Of a DNA stretch of 64,000 nt, positions 46,014 to 56,924 are shown piece after piece. Location: contig JADFUC010001683.1 in the NCBI GenBank assembly GCA_019722365.1, positions 1,426,001 to 1,490,000 of the forward strand, read 5' to 3'. Each line of letters opens with the position of its first letter. Position 1 is the stretch's first letter. The notes under the pieces were generated by a model. The model made no database searches and was not told the DNA's origin. It saw only the letters and a program-made list of their open reading frames with translations. A program made the translations under genes and the position numbers. Origin of the DNA: Lithospermum erythrorhizon (taxonomy: Eukaryota; Streptophyta; Magnoliopsida; Boraginales; Boraginaceae).

Positions 46014-49000
46014 ATGATTCTGCAACGTATATTTGTTGTGTCATTATTGGCTGTTTTGGTTTGTTCTACAAGCTCCATGACTAGAAGAGCAGAGGAGGAA
46101 GAGAGTTTTATGCATATCGTTGGCCCTGGCAATGAGAATAATCATGGTCGTTCAATGTTGGAGAAAGTAACCAATTTCATGAATGATTTGATCACTTCAA
46201 AAAAGAATTCGAAGCAAAGGATATTGAATGTTGATGATTATGGAGCCAAAGGTGATGGAAGTAATGATACTATGGTATGTATGAGCATAAAAATTAATTT
46301 GGAGTAATGATTTTACATTACTCCCTCTTTTCATTGGGTGATAATGACTTTACCTTTTTTTTCTTCTATTCTCGTAGAATTAATAACAAGTTAATATACT
46401 TCTAATTTATTTTAAAAGGATATTAGTAAAGAAAAACAACATGGATATTTAGTAAAGAAAATAAAAGTACTCATTCCATAAAAAAATCGTACATGTGATT
46501 ATTAGTTGTCAAAATTATCAAACTTTCAGTCTTAATTAATACTCAAAATCAATATATAATATCATGTTAATAGTAAATTATATTAAAAATTTAGTAGTAT
46601 TTTAATATATTTTCAATAAATTTTAATATATTGTTATGTTGCCCAAGTTTAATTTGTAGTTGTGTTGGTGGTGGCATATATAGCTAGTTGTAAAGCTACC
46701 ATCACTAATTCTTACTTGTTTTTTGTTTGCAGGCGTTCTTGGAAGCATGGAAGATTGCTTGCAAAACTCCAAAAAGTATTATTTTGGTCCCTTCAAACAA
46801 AACATATGTTCTCAAGCCACCAATTAAGTTTCAAGGTCCATGCAAGTCTAAATTGATAATGCGGGTGAGTTGTTTGATTAAATTAATATATCCAAAGATC
46901 AAATTTAATTATCATTCTTAACATAGACGCATCCACGCACCAAAACTAACTAAATGAATACTACACATGTTATATCATTAATTAAATGGCTTCATTATTG
47001 TGTTTTCAAACTAAATAGATTCATGGAACAATCAAGGCGTCTTCTAACATGAAAGAGTACGAAAAAGATCCAAGGAAATGGGTATCTTTTGAACAAGTTC
47101 AAGATTTAACAGTTGATGGTGGCGGTACCTTTAATGGCAATGGAAAAGTCTGGTGGGAAAGTTCATGCAAAATAAATAATACCAAGGTATGTGCAATAAG
47201 TTATCAGTCTTTTATAAGATACTACATGCATATGATTGTACAATTTGATTTTTAACGATCAAAGTTATCAAGCATCCTTAATTATTAATATATATAATTT
47301 TAATTTGAATAAATAATTATTGTACTTCAAATTATGATGGGTTTTTGTCTACAAATCTCATTCATTTATGTATTTGTTTCTTGTTTAACAGGGTTGTCAT
47401 ACCAGTGGCGCACCTACGGTATAGTTATCAATCAAACATTGACGTTATGATATAAATAAAAGATTGTATAGCATGTGTTATAATATATATTTTGTGTAAT
47501 AATTTATGTTCTAATTATCCTATGTCGGGATAGTAATTATGTTTTTTCATTTGTTATTCTCCTATAGGCTGCAACATTTGACAGGTGTACGAACTTGAGA
47601 GTAACCAACTTAAGATTCTTAAATTCTCAGCAAATACATGTTGGCTTTCAAAGATGTAGAAATGTTGATGTGTCCGATCTCACGGTAATTGCACCCCAAG
47701 ACAGTCCCAATACCGATGGAATTCATGTAAGTTCAACCGAAGATATCAACATCAAGGATTGTATCATTGGGACAGGTAAAACTGAAGAAAATTATTCATT
47801 TGTATTTGAAATACTTCATTATTGTATATTTAATTTATTACGCTAAATACGAATTAGTCTATGGGCATAGTCACATAACATAGTTCAATTTTAAGTGTAT
47901 TAACATAATTCATTTTTCGTGTCATTGCATGTCTCCGCCCCTCCTCTCTACAACCAATTACTAGTGAACCATTATTAAAGAAAACTATTTTCAACCTCAA
48001 TGGTCTAAACTAACCATCCATTTTTTCTTAAATCATTTTGTTGCATTCCAGAACATAAATTAAAGGCTACTTTTTTTCGACATCATTTAATTTGCAGGAG
48101 ATGATTGCATATCAATAGTGAGTGGATCGAAAAATGTTCGGGTTAAAGATATAATGTGTGGACCAGGTCATGGGATTAGGTAAGCAAAATCCAACAAAGG
48201 AAAAAAAGACAAAAGAATTGAACAAGATTGAACCATGTGTACAAGTTTTTACTTGGGGAACTTGTTCTTGCATGTAATTTTATGTTCTCTATTCTCAGTA
48301 TTGGAAGCTTAGGCAAGCATAATTCAAGGGATACAGTTTCGGATATTCATGTTCAAGGAGTCACACTTTGGGGAACAACTAATGGTGTAAGGATTAAGAC
48401 ATGGCAGGTAATCTTAAATAGCCAAAATATTATTAGATCTAATACATGTTAAATTGAATTATATGATTTACTTCTAAAAATATTTTCATAATACTATTTC
48501 TGATATATTTCTTTCCATTACGATCATCTTATACAGGGAGGACAAGGATATGCAAAAAACATTCAATTTGTAAACATAAAGATGATGGATGTCTCAAATC
48601 CCATAATTATTGATCAAAACTATTGTGACCAAAAAGAGCCATGCCTTAACCAGGTAATAAAACAATGAATGGACATATCAAGAGACTAACTTAAATACTT
48701 CACCAAAATGAAAATTTAATAGGTATAATGATACATAAATAGTGATGATGTACTAATCTTGTTTTCATCAATTGGAATGCAGACAGATGCCGTGCAAGTG
48801 AAAAATATAGTTTACAAAAACATTAGAGGAACAAGCAATTCAGAGGTGGCTATGAAATATGACTGCAGTAAACATGATTCTTGTCAAAGTATTAGAGTAG
48901 AAAACATTCGTTTATTTAGACATGGAGATGCAAATGTGAAGTCTTTTTGTGCCAATGGAAATGTAGCAGTTGTTGGTGACATTTCCCCCCCTCTGTATTG

Positions 49001-49028
49001 CCAACAGAAAAGTCAACAGAGCACATAA
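46014..49028 (+). CDS. polygalacturonase (glycoside hydrolase family 28)
   Basis: Secreted pectin-degrading enzyme that hydrolyses alpha-1,4 links in homogalacturonan of the cell wall. Nine exons: 46014-46274, 46733-46864, 47019-47186, 47392-47418, 47568-47775, 48098-48179, 48299-48407, 48537-48653, 48783-49028. Total 1350 bases, 449 residues, all borders GT-AG and phases consistent. A hydrophobic N-terminal signal peptide is evident ([12 protein letters not shown]). The four GH28 signatures are present: NTD at 244-246, GDDC at 266-269, GHG at 289-291 and RIK at 324-326, which covers the catalytic aspartates and histidine. The fourth exon is only 27 bases. A short prodomain-like stretch lies between the signal peptide and the first conserved block ([13 protein letters not shown]). 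It resembles plant polygalacturonases of abscission or growth type, but the exact clade cannot be set by eye. The gene looks intact. Confidence 0.92.
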
Positions 49029-49622
49029 ATAGTGTAGCTGAAATTTGAAACATCTCCTTTTATATTTCTTTATAGAAAAAATAGATAATAGTGTATTTGC
49101 AATGGGTCTCCGAATTTTATATTTATAACTGATTGATAATACATGTATAAACTCTTAATTGATGCATAGATATAAATCGATAAAGAATATCCATGCCAGG
49201 ATTGCCGGCACCTAGTCTTTTAGCAGAATGTACCTTATCCTTTTAAAGTGGTACATATTATGGCCATAATAATTTATGTTAGCGAGGTTAGTGCCATATT
49301 CTTTGTGTGTGTTTTCAGTTTTAATGTAAAAAAAGCCAATCTCAAGAAATAAAAAAATTATAAATAATGGAGTTCTACAAATGCCCCCATCAAGGCATCA
49401 ACTTGTGAATTACAATCTATGAATTGTTTGAGTCAATCAGAGGAATGACATTTCTACATGTTCTGCTTTTGGTTTTGTATTGGTTGTTTCTTGCTGGGCT
49501 TGAGATATAGGTAGTAATAAGCTAATTTCATAAGGTCAAAAATTATATGCACTGTTGCATGAGAACCTAATACCTGATCACTCTACTACAATAATGACAA
49601 AATTCAGAAACAATATGTCAAA
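49029..49622. terminator. convergent 3' flanks of the polygalacturonase and dihydrouridine synthase genes
   Basis: The two genes end facing each other, 594 bases apart. This interval must contain both 3' untranslated regions and polyadenylation sites. Several AATAAA-like words occur (for example AAATAAAA near 49348), but none can be assigned securely. Confidence 0.5.
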
Positions 49623-52600
49623 CTAAGCATACAACAATTCTTCTTCTTCTTCTTCTCTAACTGTGTAAGGAGGAGGTAGCAAAGTATTCGCTTTAGCAAA
49701 TGTATTTATACAGTCCTTTGTCGCCTCACCAATGGGTGCATCCATAACAAAATCTGGAACAACCACCATGGTTTCCTCCAAAAAGGATTTGACTGTCTGC
49801 AAAGTTCACAAAGGATAAATAATTTGAGTTAAATGGCCATATTCTTAGTTCTTACATCCATTCTCTTAACCAATACTACCAAATGACTAAAATAAATGGT
49901 AACTCCAGGAAGAGAATAAAAACTATGAAGAGGCAGAGCGGAAAAGGGAAAACTGGCGCTTTGAAGGTCAACCACTAAAAATCAGTATTTTTGTTCTTCC
50001 TGTATATTTATTATTTTCTGAATAATCCTAACAGGAGTAACAGGTTATATATTGAGAACGTATCAATCAGTGCTGGAAATTCAATTGAAGTTGATTGAGA
50101 TTAGGCCTGCGCTTCCACAAACCATTTCCAATTGAGATAAATATTTACATACCGTACACTGCTGGAAAGCAGCATCAGCCCTGCGCTTCCACAAACCATT
50201 TCCTGGTTCTGAATAGAAAAGACCAAACAAAGGCTGCAATATTCAATGGAACTAGATTAATGTATATAATGCAACACTAGCCAATCATCATTTATAAATC
50301 AGAAAATTAGAGGGCTATAATTCTAATCAAAATAATTTGAAGGCATGTGAAGAGATTTGCTTATTGGAACTCATACCATGATAATTTCCCGCAAACTAGG
50401 TTTCTGTCCATACATTTTGAGGACTGAATCTCCATAAACCTGGTATTTTTCGAGAATCTACCAGACAAAATAAGAAGCAGCAAAGAGGGTGAGGCGGATA
50501 ATATTTTGGTAAGAATCCGTAAGATATAACATGATATCTGAGGTTTTTCGAGAATCTGACGTCGTGTTACATTGCTGCGAGGTGCACCATACACGGCACT
50601 GTCAACATTTCCTAACGTGTGCCATGGACTGTTTAAAATATAAAATGACTATAAGCCTCATGTAGATTATTGTATTCCAATTCTTAAATATCTGTCTTCA
50701 ACATCCCCGCCCCCACAAACATTAAATAATAGATAAGCACAATACGGAAAATTTAATCATCTCTTAATGATCCTTGATTAACTCAAGCTGCAAAGCTACA
50801 GAAACAGTACCATGCATATCATATATGGGCCATGGACGGACCTAGTATAGTTCGTAGTGGTTCAGTCGAACCATCGAAAATATTGGTAGCTCATTGGTAA
50901 GTAAGTTTATATGTATCATTAAGTTCAACACTTAGTATCTTCAATTATCATTTTAATAGCTCATTTGAACCGTGACACTCCAAAATTATTTTTGATAGTT
51001 CATTATGAAAAAATTAATAATTTATTAAGCTCTTGAAGGATCAAATTAGATTAATATTTATTGAATTTAGACAAATTTCTTGTCCAATAATAGAAAATTT
51101 GTTGTAAATATTATATTAATAGTACAAAAATTGCTCAAATTTTTTTAATGTATATTTTGAACCACTTAGCCTCAAGCATTACTAGATACACTTTGATATG
51201 GACACATTCAGTGCATGAAGTTATAGCGTAGCCGTATCGCGATACATGCTCATACATCACTAAAAGATCGTCAATCGTTTTTTTTAAATGGTCAAAATTA
51301 ACAAACTACGGTCTTGATTGACCGTAAAACTTTATTTGAATCAAAGTGCTCAATTAATAGTAAAGTATGTTGAAAATACTACATTTTAATATATTTTTCA
51401 CAAAAAAATATATATATAACATACGGAGTATTAAATTAATTTCAAAACTTGAAAAGTCAACTCATCAAATTTAAAATGTGAGAATCTTTTAGGGATGGAG
51501 GGAGTATAATATACCCCCATGCAGCTTGCATAGGAACTCTATATTTTGTAAACAAAGATAAATGTATGTAACAAAATTACAGCTCGATAACCACAATGGA
51601 ACTAAACTTGCAAGAAAAGGGGCATACTTATTATAGGCAGCACGGCCTACCATGACCCCATGAGCACCTTCTTTTCTTGCTGCATTAACCTAGAGGTATT
51701 AGAAAATAAATTCAGGGAATAAGGAAATGAAAATTAGACAATTAATGAAATTGAATGATAAGTTTCTAATATATCCAACGATAAGTTACTTGTCAGTAAA
51801 CTTAGTTGCATACTCAACTTGACACTGTTCAGATCTGTTATTCATGCATATGAAGTAAGCACCTTTTCAGATAGAAGTTTGATACAAATAGCAGATGAAA
51901 GGATGTGTTGCACATATAAAGCACCAATATATTATGATATCAATCAACTGTTGACAAGCTAATATATTATGATATCAATCAACTGTCGACAAGCTAAGTG
52001 AGAAATCATCAATGATAATGTAGTATCATAATTAGTATGTGATCGATTTTAGTGCCCGTTACCTTTTACTGGATCATGCATACCCTAGAGGCTAACCCCT
52101 AAACGTTTTCAGAAACCACTTCATACATCAAAATGTTTCAGCTCCCTTCTTGTATGAAGTATGCACCCCAATTGAAATTACCCACACATGATTCAGCAAA
52201 CCGGCAGAGTGTTAAGATTACTCAAATCCTTAATACACAATTCCAATGAAGGCTAATAAGACATTCTCTACTAGACATCAAGACTAATGAGAAAGACAAA
52301 ACAGATAGATCCTACATCACAAATTCACAATCGTCAAGAAAAATAGTTTTTTCCCTAATTAGGATAATGCCATAAGTAAGAATATAGTCAAGAACTCAAA
52401 ACTCTCTCCCAATTCATTTGGGTGAAAATCTCACCTCTGAAACAGTATTTATGCCACCATTAATAGTAAACTGTAGATCTGGAAAATCACGCAAAAGCGC
52501 ATAGTAGAACTCGTATCTGCAGCAAGACATCAATATATGTATCAGAGAAACGCATAAATAGATATACATGCGTAATGGTCACTGTCTGAAGAAGAACAAG

Positions 52601-54412
52601 GAATACTGATTAAAAGTGAGTGTTAAATTGCACAAAAATAAGAATACATACTTCAAAGGGGGAATTCTACGGTTGTCGGCTGGGCTAATCCCATTAAGTA
52701 AAGCCTTTCGAGAATGTATAATAAAATGCCTTGTTGGTGACTGAGAAGAAACCTTGTAAATGAAATCACCTGCAATTATCCATAAAGAAGAGACAACAAA
52801 TATTAGTGATTAAACAAGAAAGCAACAATAACTTCTTGACTCGTAACCAAAAAATCATATGGATAGGAAAAAGAAGTAAGATATTGATGACGATGATGAT
52901 GATGATGATTATTAAGACGACGATGATGATTTTGAAGACAATGTAACATAAATAAGAATACAGAATCCAAACTGCAGTACTAGGAAGGCAGAACAGCTAG
53001 AGCCCAATTCACTTAACCATGATGCTGAACTGTCGTTTGGTTCCCATCTAAGGTGCCATAAATTATTCTATGTCCAACAAAATATCAATTTGTAGTATTT
53101 TTTCAATAGCAACATACAAAGGTTTCATGATAACTTAAAGAACTTACAGAGCTCATTATAAGAATCATGGTTATCAACGCCGATTCGGCACTTGACACTC
53201 ACGGGGACATCAGTGTTTGCAGCAATTACAGACATAGCCTCTGCAACAAACTTCCTTGTAAAAAGCAACATGCAAAATGTTAGAAGTTAGAACATATCCA
53301 CACAGAATAAAAATGTTTAGAGCCTAAGAGAGAAACAATTTCCCACCTTTGGGTCAAGCATTAAACGAGCACCAAAACAACCATGACCAGCTACTCGAGG
53401 ACTAGGACAACCACAACTGTATTTAAAGAATCTATACATTAAACCTTTCCAAATAAGAAAGAAACTATAGATATAGGCAAAACGAACTTGAAATTTATCT
53501 CATCATAGCCATAACGGTTTGCAAGTTGAGTAGCTTTCGCCAGATTATCTAAATTATTTCCCCCAATCTGAAGCACAATAGGATGCTGCTCTGGTCCAAA
53601 GGCCAAGAACCTATCCTGTTACAGTCACAACTCGGTATGAGAAGATTCGTGTTTCTTTATTATCTTATGGCAAAACAAAAGCCCAGATTTCAGAACCTTG
53701 CAGAGTTGCAGAAAGACAATTGAAACCACATGGGATATATCATTGATTAGAGATACTTATTCATCCATCAAATAGGTTCCATGCGTCGAAACATGATATT
53801 TACGGAAGTTCATTTTTTTTAACCAGAATACAGTATCTTTTCGAAATTAAAATATATATATATATATAACATTCAGATGACAAAGGGAAAACAAGATTGT
53901 AGTTTGATGAACAAATGACAGAGAACAGATGAATACATATAAACTTACCAAGTTTCTTTCCTGATAAACGATTGTCTCTGCAGCTAGCATTTCTGTGTAC
54001 AACCAGGCATGCTTTGTCATCATTCGGGCCAATGTTCTGTAATGATTGTCTGTCCATTCCATCATAGGAGCAACACTAAAAGTTGGGTATAATTAGTAAA
54101 AGATTAGCGGATTAGAAAATATTTTGATTATATTTCACACTAGAAGATGCAGACCCCACTTAGTGGGATAAGCCTTGGTTTGGTTTATTATAGACTAGTA
54201 GATATGTACCTGAACCATGGAGGAAGATAGCTGTCCATGATCATCTTAGAATCTGTGTGCAGTTGATAATTCTGACGGAATATGCACGCCTCCGTTGACC
54301 TTGATGACTTTATTGCAAAGAAACTCGGTGAATATCTGCTATGATTTTTTAGGATAAGAGAAGGAACAGGAGTTAAAGAAGCAAACAAACGAGATCCGGC
54401 AGGCCTCATCAT
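49623..54412 (-). CDS. tRNA-dihydrouridine synthase, DusA type
   Basis: FMN enzyme that reduces uridine to dihydrouridine in the D-loop of tRNA using NADPH. Twelve exons in coding order: 54210-54412, 53949-54075, 53488-53615, 53347-53416, 53148-53250, 52652-52769, 52435-52516, 51628-51689, 50556-50628, 50377-50457, 50153-50233, 49623-49796. Total 1302 bases, 433 residues. Hallmarks are VAPMMEWTDNHYR at the start of the barrel, the catalytic-cysteine loop NCGCPSPR (C156), VKCRIGVD, HSRKALL and GGI, and the DusA-type VGRAAYNNPW. The first 60 or so residues are basic and serine-rich, like an organelle transit peptide. The C-terminal tail is acidic (VREEEEELL). The junction between the ninth and tenth exons has no canonical splice sites (see findings), yet the joined product reads TRRQILEKYQVYGDSV as the family requires. 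A probable non-coding first exon lies near 55960-56040. Confidence 0.9.
50106..50203. repeat. 24-base direct duplication of coding sequence into the following intron
   Basis: The word CCTGCGCTTCCACAAACCAT continuing to TTCC occurs identically at 50106-50129 and 50180-50203. The right copy lies in the eleventh exon of the dihydrouridine synthase gene (encoding GNGLWKRR on the minus strand). The left copy lies in the next intron, 74 bases away. Confidence 0.9.
50446..50557. repeat. 14-base direct repeats bordering a 98-base intron
   Basis: The 14-mer TTTTTCGAGAATCT occurs at 50446-50459 and 50544-50557. On the minus strand it spans the downstream and upstream exon edges of one intron of the dihydrouridine synthase gene. 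Confidence 0.9.
51230..51510. mobile_element. Stowaway-like MITE remnant in a dihydrouridine synthase intron
   Basis: The right edge reads GGGATGGAGGGAGTA, a typical Stowaway terminus. The matching left edge is eroded (near 51265). The interior has TACGGAGTA and AT-rich text as in other MITEs of this window. Confidence 0.45.
51926..51995. repeat. 35-base perfect-register tandem duplication in an intron
   Basis: Two adjacent copies (51926-51960 and 51961-51995), each starting AATATATTATGATATCAATC, differ by a single T/C change. They lie in the intron between the seventh and eighth exons of the dihydrouridine synthase gene. Confidence 0.9.
52888..52935. repeat. GAT/GAC trinucleotide tract in an intron
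   Basis: Runs of GATGATGAT with GAC variants, inside the intron between 52770 and 53147. A simple-sequence repeat with no coding role. Confidence 0.8.
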
Positions 54413-56924
54413 CCCTTTAATTGGACAGAGCCTGATATCTCATGTACCTATCCATTTAGTAGAAGTAAGGTTTACCAAGGATACATGATGGAACACTCAT
54501 GTCAATATATATAAGTTACATGCAGAAGTCATATATCTTACAAACAAATTGAATGGATATGCAACTAATGAATATTAAACATGACATGTCACTCACACAT
54601 GAAAAATAAATACATGAACATGCAAGTAGATGAAACATCAAACAGATTAACAGATAATTTCATAATTGTATGAATGTTCATGAGAATTATACTGAAATTA
54701 ATATATTTTGACTCATGTATCCCTATACAATTAAACTTATCATACATTACATAACTAACATGAGATGTTCAGCATAAGTTAAAGAAAAAAGGAGAAACCC
54801 GCGCCTGAACGGGTTAAAGGCTGGAAGAAAGATATATGACGAAAGATGAACGATTAAGCAGCTTTCGGAACTAATGGATACAGAAAGCATAAGCCTTTTG
54901 GATATCTTGTTTTCTAAGTACCAAAAATACCACACTTTGGCTTCATCCGCATCACAATGAAACAGAAGGTGATGTGAACTCAGATAGCTATTCACCACCC
55001 CATCAGTTGAGAACACTGAAAAATACCATCTAACCCATAAAACACACTTGCCACGATGGAAAAAGGTACAAAATGAAACTGCCAACCGACATATCGGAAA
55101 GGTGGCACCCTAGGCAACTCAGATATAATTGGAAAGTAAATATAAGTTATCACAGTCGCTGACAATCAGATACTAAGCTAAGCTTGAATTTCTAACCATA
55201 TACAGGATCAGGAATTCTGAAATTTTGTTCATTCCTGAGATGTGACTTTAACTACACGGCAATGAAGGTACGTATTCATAGGTTCCCAACAACATTTAAA
55301 CTAAGGATTTCCAACCGATTTAAAAAATTCACTACGTAAGTACCATTTTATATCAATTTTAATCCTAAACTAATACAGTTGGAAGTGTAGGAATCTTAAC
55401 AAATCAATTCTTTATCCAAACTGAACTTCCAAATCCATCGATTCTAAATGCAAAGGTTAAAACTTTAAACATTAAATTCTGAACATGGTCAAACTAAAAA
55501 CCTCTCCATTTTTCTATTTCTAAACTACCTTCATCCCAAAAAAGATAGTCTAGTTTAATTTTCAATGATCGAACTTAATAAACTTCGCAACTTTTATCAA
55601 CACACATGAATTTTATTTTTCAATCAAAATTACCACTTCAATAGTCAAATATGTTAAAAATACAATCTTTTGAAATACTTTTCACAAAATATCATAAAAT
55701 ACTCCCTATATACAAAAATCATATTACTTCTAAAATTAAAAAAGGCAACTATCAATAAATTCACAATCATACAATCTTTTTTAGATGGATTATTTTGAAG
55801 TTAATCTGTTAGCTATTTAGTATACTACATACCATTTTCCACATAAAACTACTTTATACTATAATATTTTCTTGAAATAAATGGTAAATAATGCACATAA
55901 CATAATCTAATTGAGAGAATTAAATTCAACAACAGGGATACACAAAAAGATGAACTTACATTTGAATATTGGATGAATAATGAGAAGCTGAAGACGCAGA
56001 GATGAGTTCCCCTGAGCAACACAATGGTTGTTTGTGGCAAACTGCTTCTCTGATTTGCTTCAATTCTGAGGTTTTACTCAATTCAATTAAGAGTCAAAGT
56101 ACTATTTTACCCCTCATGTTAAAAAATAATTCAAATCCACCTAGATTAATTTCGAGTTGGTGCAGTAATGTTTTTTATGGAAAGATGTTGAGTTTTATTG
56201 TTTCTATCAATGTTTTTCGATCGACCATGTTACACTGATATATTTTATGTAGTTTAGTTAATGACATGATAATGTGTGTATTCGATGAGTCGCGATTGAG
56301 TTGTTGCCTATTTTACAGATTTGAGTTGACTCGAGAGTGAACAGTGGATCATCTCTGGAATCTTCTTCGTTAATAACAAAGTCACAGAAAGCATCACTAT
56401 ATATATATATTATATTACTGTTGATTGTTCTTTAAACTCTCCATTGAATTGCAGTTCAACTTCGTTTCCAGCTTCACATAATACAATTGTAATGATTCTA
56501 AACCTCAAAAGAATTGATTTTTGCAAGAACCCATCAATTTATTTTGATTTTGTATCATTCTTAGGCATTTGACTAAATTGATAAGCTTTATTTCTGAGTT
56601 ATCATTGTTTACTTACAAAATTATTGTATTGATTCTAAATAAATTATACTTGATTTTGGCAACAACCCATTAGTATATTTTGATTTGTTTCCTATATTGA
56701 TCACCTTTCTTTTGAGTTTTTAGTGTTAGAAAATTATTGTAATGCTTGTAATTTAAAAAGACTTCATTTTTTGCAAGAACCCATCTTCATATTTTGATTA
56801 TGCATCACTCTTTGGCATTTGTTTAAATTGATAAGCTTTATTTTGAGTTGTTATAGTTTATTAATTCGATTTTCTTGTATTTTGTCAGATTCAAAGAAAA
56901 GGGGTTTATAAGTATCAGTAAATA
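54413..56924. promoter_or_regulatory. divergent leader and promoter region of the dihydrouridine synthase and TWD1 genes
   Basis: On the minus strand a donor-like GTAAGTTCAT follows position 55960. A possible acceptor (ATATCAG) lies near 54441, so 55960 to about 56040 may be a non-coding first exon and 54441-55959 a leader intron. If that intron is not spliced, an 8-codon upstream frame beginning near 54448 would precede the main start. On the plus strand the TWD1 leader must lie before 56925 and probably contains the repeat at 56505-56870. Transcription starts are inferred. Confidence 0.4.
56505..56870 (+). repeat. degenerate tandem repeat, three copies, upstream of TWD1
   Basis: TTGCAAGAACCCATC-type words occur at 56521, about 56657 (diverged, GGCAACAACCCAT) and 56771. 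Each is followed by TATTTTGATT, a TATTGATAAGCTTT-like or TGATCACCTTTC-like block, TTTTGAGTT and a TTATTGTA-TGATTCTAA block. The period is about 115-136 bases. Non-coding. Confidence 0.65.

Noticed and set aside
46317..46560. Stowaway MITE in the first polygalacturonase intron
   Set aside because: The left edge (TACTCCCTCTTTTCATT) fits, but no matching right terminus could be placed, so it is not listed as an element.
54747..55085. 112-codon minus-strand frame upstream of the dihydrouridine synthase start
   Set aside because: No family resemblance and it falls inside the presumed leader intron.
55849..56040. Coding first exon for the dihydrouridine synthase (frame starting at 56040)
   Set aside because: Joining it through the visible donor to the likely acceptor near 54441 meets a stop codon after four codons; a non-coding first exon fits better.
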